Assembly (NCBI GenBank): GCA_031430315.1
Contig: JANPBI010000431.1
Span: 1-8,770, forward strand
Length of the DNA: 8,770 nucleotides
Direction of reading: 5' to 3'
DNA from: JAJNPS01 sp031430315
GTDB taxonomy: Bacteria > Pseudomonadota > Alphaproteobacteria > Rhodobacterales > Rhodobacteraceae
The notes beneath the pieces are model-generated. The model had not been told where the DNA came from, ran no database searches, and saw only the letters and a list, made by a program, of their open reading frames with translations. Below, piece after piece: positions 6,806 through 8,770 of this stretch. Position numbers and translations under genes: made by a program. Within the stretch, counting starts at the first letter, position 1; each line of letters opens with the position of its first letter.

Positions 6806-7435
6806 TTACGCGACCGATCCTGCCAGCACATAGGCCACGCCAAGCGTTAGCCCCGCACGCACCGGGTCACCGGCCAGATCGCGCAGCGCAAACGTGCTGC
6901 CCCGCGCGATGACGTCGAAACTGCGCAGCCGTGCCAGCTGACTGATCAGATCATGCACCGATCCATCGAACCAAAGCCGGTCCTCAGGCGATACCGATGG
7001 CGCAAACTCGAACGGCATCACTGCGATGCTGCCCTGTCGCGCCGCCGGGATCGCGGTGTCGGTGGCAAAGGGCGACGCAGCGATGGCGGCGTGCTGCGGC
7101 TTTGCCTCCGTCGGAACGTCGAACAGGTACCCACGGCGTGGCACCGTCCTGATCAGCTTGGCCCCGGCCTCCCCCAAGGCGATCCGCAGCGCGTGGACAC
7201 ACTGGGACAGCGACTCGTCGGTCACGGTTACATCGGGCCAGATCGCGTCCATGAGCTCGGCTTTCGCCAGGACGCGTCCCGCATGCCGCGCAAGATAGGC
7301 CAGAAGAGCAAAGGCTTTGGGACGCAACGGCACATCGCCGGACGGCCCGGACAGACGCCCCAGCCGCAGATCGAGGGTGAACCCTTCGAACCGAAAAAGG
7401 TCATCACTGCCCGGATGCGCCGTGCCCGACGACAT
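6806..7435 (-). CDS. N-terminal winged-helix half of a CadC-like transcriptional regulator (ends at premature TAA)
   Basis: 209 aa ending at TAA. The start was placed at ATG 7435 (MSSGTAHPG) because GGGGGA (7448-7443) lies 7 nt upstream; ATG 7450 and the frame start at 7480 have poorer sites. Residues 13-108 form an OmpR/PhoB-type winged helix (Trans_reg_C): FRFEGFTLDLRLGRL, LRPKAFALLAYLARHAGRV, recognition-helix region TVTDESLSQCVHALRIALG, and wing IRTVPRRGYLF. Residues 136-209 begin the FlgO/cyclase-like domain (IAVMPFEF, WFDGSVHDLISQLARL, FDVIARGSTFALR, GVAYVLAGSVA). Relatives read GSVRRAGNRVRV here; this gene reads GSVA-stop-KGNGFCLRV, so the stop replaces one residue with no indel. No receiver or transmembrane domain precedes it, so it is soluble. 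The DNA-binding half would still be made and could bind DNA without its sensing part. Its divergent neighbour suggests what it controls. Confidence 0.82.
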   Translation of the reverse strand: MSSGTAHPGSDDLFRFEGFTLDLRLGRLSGPSGDVPLRPKAFALLAYLARHAGRVLAKAELMDAIWPDVTVTDESLSQCVHALRIALGEAGAKLIRTVPRRGYLFDVPTEAKPQHAAIAASPFATDTAIPAARQGSIAVMPFEFAPSVSPEDRLWFDGSVHDLISQLARLRSFDVIARGSTFALRDLAGDPVRAGLTLGVAYVLAGSVA

Positions 7436-7596
7436 GTCCCATTCCCCCATCCTTGACGCACGCCCAAGACTTTGCAACAATGGCGATCTTTAAGAAGCAA
7501 TAAAGTTTCACGACTCTTTAAGGAATGCGTCAGGATTTGTCTGCCGCGCCGTGTTGAATTCAAGTCTGTGCATTTTTCCCATGATTGGTGATCAAT
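7436..7596. promoter_or_regulatory. Divergent promoter region with a TCTTTAAG direct repeat (possible operator)
   Basis: This is the only region between the divergent regulator and DUF1194 genes and is more AT-rich than its surroundings. TCTTTAAG occurs at 7487-7494 and again at 7515-7522, 28 bp apart start to start. TAAAG (7501-7505) and CTTTA (7516-7520) form an additional inverted pair. Winged-helix regulators of the OmpR/PhoB/CadC type usually bind direct repeats, so this is a candidate operator, by inference only. No consensus -35/-10 pair was recognised with confidence. Confidence 0.35.
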
Positions 7597-8349
7597 ATGT
7601 CATTTTTGCAGAAGTTATTTGCCCTTGGGCGATCTCATGAACTCACGTCCGTTCTGGCACTGGCATTGTCCCTCCCCTCGGCAGGGCAGGCTGCCTGTGC
7701 CGATCTTGCGCTGGTGCTGGCCATCGACGGGTCGGGCAGCATCAACTACGACGACTACAGTTTGCAGCAACGCGGTTACGCCGCGGCACTGCAATCGCGC
7801 AATGTGCAGGACGCACTTGCCTCGGCGGGACGCGTGGACATCGCGGTTGTGCTTTGGGGTGACAGCGAGATTGCGCCGCAAGTGACCGGCTGGCACAGGA
7901 TCGAAGGTGCTGCCGATGCCGACGCGCTATCCCAAAAACTTCTTGCGATGCCGCGCGTCGTCAGCGGCAATACCGGCATCGGCAATGGCCTGGCGGCAGC
8001 GCTGGACCTGTTCGCATTTGGCCAGAGTTGCGCGGCACGAAAGGTTGTCAACGTGTCCGGCGACGGGCGGGAATCACGCGCCCCGCAGGCGCGCCACTTC
8101 ATCCCGCTGACGAGCGCGCGAGCGCGCGCGACCGAAATGGGGGTCACCATCAACGCGCTTGCGATCACGGTCGAGGATCCAGGCCTTGCTAATTGGTATG
8201 CAAGCCGCCTTGTAACCGGCCCCGGTGCTTTCGCGATGCACGTCGCGGGGTTCGATGACTTTGGCGAGGCGATCCTTGCAAAGCTGGATCGCGAAATCCG
8301 CCTGCCGCAGGTCGCTGACCTGTCGCCCGAAACACGAAAGGACCCTTGA
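7597..8349 (+). CDS. Secreted DUF1194 protein, von Willebrand factor A-like
   Basis: 250 aa. The start was placed at ATG 7597 (MSFLQKLFALG), with GGTGA at 7587-7591, 5 nt away; the in-frame TTG at 7585 adds only four residues. A Sec signal peptide spans about residues 1-32 (hydrophobic LTSVLALALSLPSAGQA, likely cut before ACADL). The mature protein is a VWA-like fold with a metal-ion-dependent adhesion site: DGSGS at 44-48, Thr126 in SGNTGIGNGL, and Asp156 in NVSGDGRES. Cys34 and Cys145 could form a disulfide in the periplasm. DUF1194 proteins are widespread in Rhodobacterales but have no established function; the fold suggests metal-dependent protein binding. It is divergent from the CadC-like regulator and is followed after 2 bp by the DUF4242-like gene, so the two are probably co-transcribed and controlled together. 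Confidence 0.88.
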   Translation: MSFLQKLFALGRSHELTSVLALALSLPSAGQAACADLALVLAIDGSGSINYDDYSLQQRGYAAALQSRNVQDALASAGRVDIAVVLWGDSEIAPQVTGWHRIEGAADADALSQKLLAMPRVVSGNTGIGNGLAAALDLFAFGQSCAARKVVNVSGDGRESRAPQARHFIPLTSARARATEMGVTINALAITVEDPGLANWYASRLVTGPGAFAMHVAGFDDFGEAILAKLDREIRLPQVADLSPETRKDP

Positions 8350-8351
8350 AA

Positions 8352-8678
8352 ATGCTGACGTTTTTGGTTGAACGAGACTTGGCAGGGATCAGTATGGCCG
8401 ACCTCGCCGGCGCGAGGTTTGCCGCCATCCGCCAGTCGGCGGTGATGTATGCTGCAGGTGACCGCGTGCAACTGCTTCGGTCGATCTACCTGCCCGATAA
8501 TGGTCGCTGCATGTGCCTTTTCGAGGCAAAGGACGCCGACATTGTGGCACGGCTAAATCGCGACGCGAGGCTGAGTTTTGAGCGGGTCGTGCCCGCATTG
8601 GACTTTCTACCGGGACGTTTGGCGGGCATCCCGCCCCACCTTGCGCGCCCTAGCCCTGCCGCCTATATTGATCTTTGA
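8352..8678 (+). CDS. Small DUF4242-like protein (SCO4226 nickel-binding-protein family fold)
   Basis: 108 aa. The ATG at 8352 follows the DUF1194 stop by 2 bp and has AAAGGA (8337-8342) 9 nt upstream, inside the DUF1194 coding end, pointing to translational coupling. The protein begins MLTFLVERDLAGISMADLAG and has LLRSIYLPDNGRCMCLFEAKD in the middle, the pattern of the DUF4242 ferredoxin-like fold. No signal peptide or membrane segment is visible, so it is cytosolic. The best-known member, SCO4226, binds nickel, but this protein has a single His (96) in a non-conserved tail, so nickel binding should not be assumed; Cys53 and Cys55 are the only other obvious ligands. The last part (residues 88-108) is rich in Pro/Ala and probably flexible. 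Function unknown. Confidence 0.78.
   Translation: MLTFLVERDLAGISMADLAGARFAAIRQSAVMYAAGDRVQLLRSIYLPDNGRCMCLFEAKDADIVARLNRDARLSFERVVPALDFLPGRLAGIPPHLARPSPAAYIDL
8641..8669 (+). promoter_or_regulatory. Possible ssrA promoter within the end of the DUF4242-like gene
   Basis: TTGCGC (8641-8646) and TATATT (8664-8669) are spaced by exactly 17 nt, which would start a transcript near 8676, just before the tmRNA acceptor sequence. A TTGACC at 8675-8680 is an alternative -35, but no -10 stands at a normal distance from it. Confidence 0.3.
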
Positions 8679-8692
8679 CCGGGGCAACCCGG
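8679..8692 (+). other. Short GC-rich hairpin just after the DUF4242-like stop
   Basis: CCGGG (8679-8683) pairs with CCCGG (8688-8692) around a GCAA tetraloop, starting one base after the stop codon. It lacks a T-run, so it is not a standard intrinsic terminator; it may cap the upstream mRNA or belong to the tmRNA leader. Confidence 0.35.
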
Positions 8693-8705
8693 CCTATGGT
8701 GATTA

Positions 8706-8770
8706 ACGCACCTGTAATAAGCGGCTCGGACCCGGGGGCGGTACCCGGCGACTCCACCAGACACCCGGCA
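8706..8770 (+). ncRNA. ssrA: tmRNA, alphaproteobacterial permuted type: acceptor piece (gene continues past window)
   Basis: tmRNA rescues stalled ribosomes as tRNA-Ala mimic and tag-encoding mRNA. In alphaproteobacteria the gene is circularly permuted, so the acceptor (3') half comes first. Here a T-arm-like hairpin has stem CCGGG 8732-8736 / CCCGG 8744-8748 and loop GGCGGTA. It is followed by the acceptor-stem strand CGACTCC (8749-8755), discriminator A8756 and encoded CCA (8757-8759). The upstream stretch CCTGTAATAAGCGGCTCGGA fits what I recall of alpha-tmRNA acceptor pieces. Bases after 8759 would be the start of the intervening segment that is processed away; the coding piece with the tag frame lies beyond the window. 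The 5' boundary is approximate. Confidence 0.82.

Noticed and set aside
8111..8130. Alternating CG tract (GAGCGCGC repeated) in the DUF1194 gene
   Set aside because: It simply encodes SARARAT in a high-GC gene; there is no reason to invoke a structural role.
7776..8471. Open frame on the - strand opposite DUF1194 and DUF4242
   Set aside because: It is Ser/Arg/Ala-rich without any motif and spans two convincing + strand genes; a shadow.

Overview
The window looks like chromosomal DNA from an alphaproteobacterium, most likely a Rhodobacterales (roseobacter-type) species. The reasons are the high GC content, the style of the valyl-tRNA synthetase and DUF1194 proteins, and an RNA at the right edge that looks like the acceptor half of a circularly permuted alphaproteobacterial tmRNA. 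No plasmid, phage, transposase, CRISPR or rRNA/tRNA locus was seen, apart from the tmRNA.

Left part (1-2736, + strand): valS, entering from the left edge. The reading frame is interrupted by one in-frame amber codon (TAG, 913-915) and resumes at an ATG four bases after the start of that stop. Just upstream of the stop the gene carries a palindromic repeat pair (about 786-874) that is read through in frame. Further down, 1153-1437 is a low-GC stretch (about 54% against about 70% around it) encoding a long divergent connective segment. valS is therefore broken or split, and visibly mosaic.

Middle (2791-5830): a PLP-dependent class V aminotransferase / cysteine-desulfurase-like gene on the - strand converges on valS. 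A gene-poor stretch of about 690 bp follows (4021-4706), with only a faint Tat-signal-like remnant and weak promoter-like sequence. Next is a secreted polyamine-type ABC substrate-binding protein on the + strand without its permease or ATPase. It ends at a very good intrinsic terminator.

Right part (5852-8770): a soluble CadC-like regulator on the - strand (winged-helix DNA-binding domain, FlgO/cyclase-like domain, TPR region). It is cut by an in-frame TAA at 6806-6808 that replaces exactly one residue. Divergent from it is a two-gene unit: a secreted von Willebrand A-like DUF1194 protein, followed after 2 bp by a small DUF4242-like protein. The shared upstream region carries a direct repeat that could be the regulator's operator. 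The window ends in the acceptor piece of the permuted ssrA gene.

The points most worth a second look are the split valS with its in-frame palindromic element, and the second, independent nonsense codon in the regulator. No clearly new multi-gene system stands out. The regulator / DUF1194 / DUF4242 locus is the best candidate for an undescribed small module.
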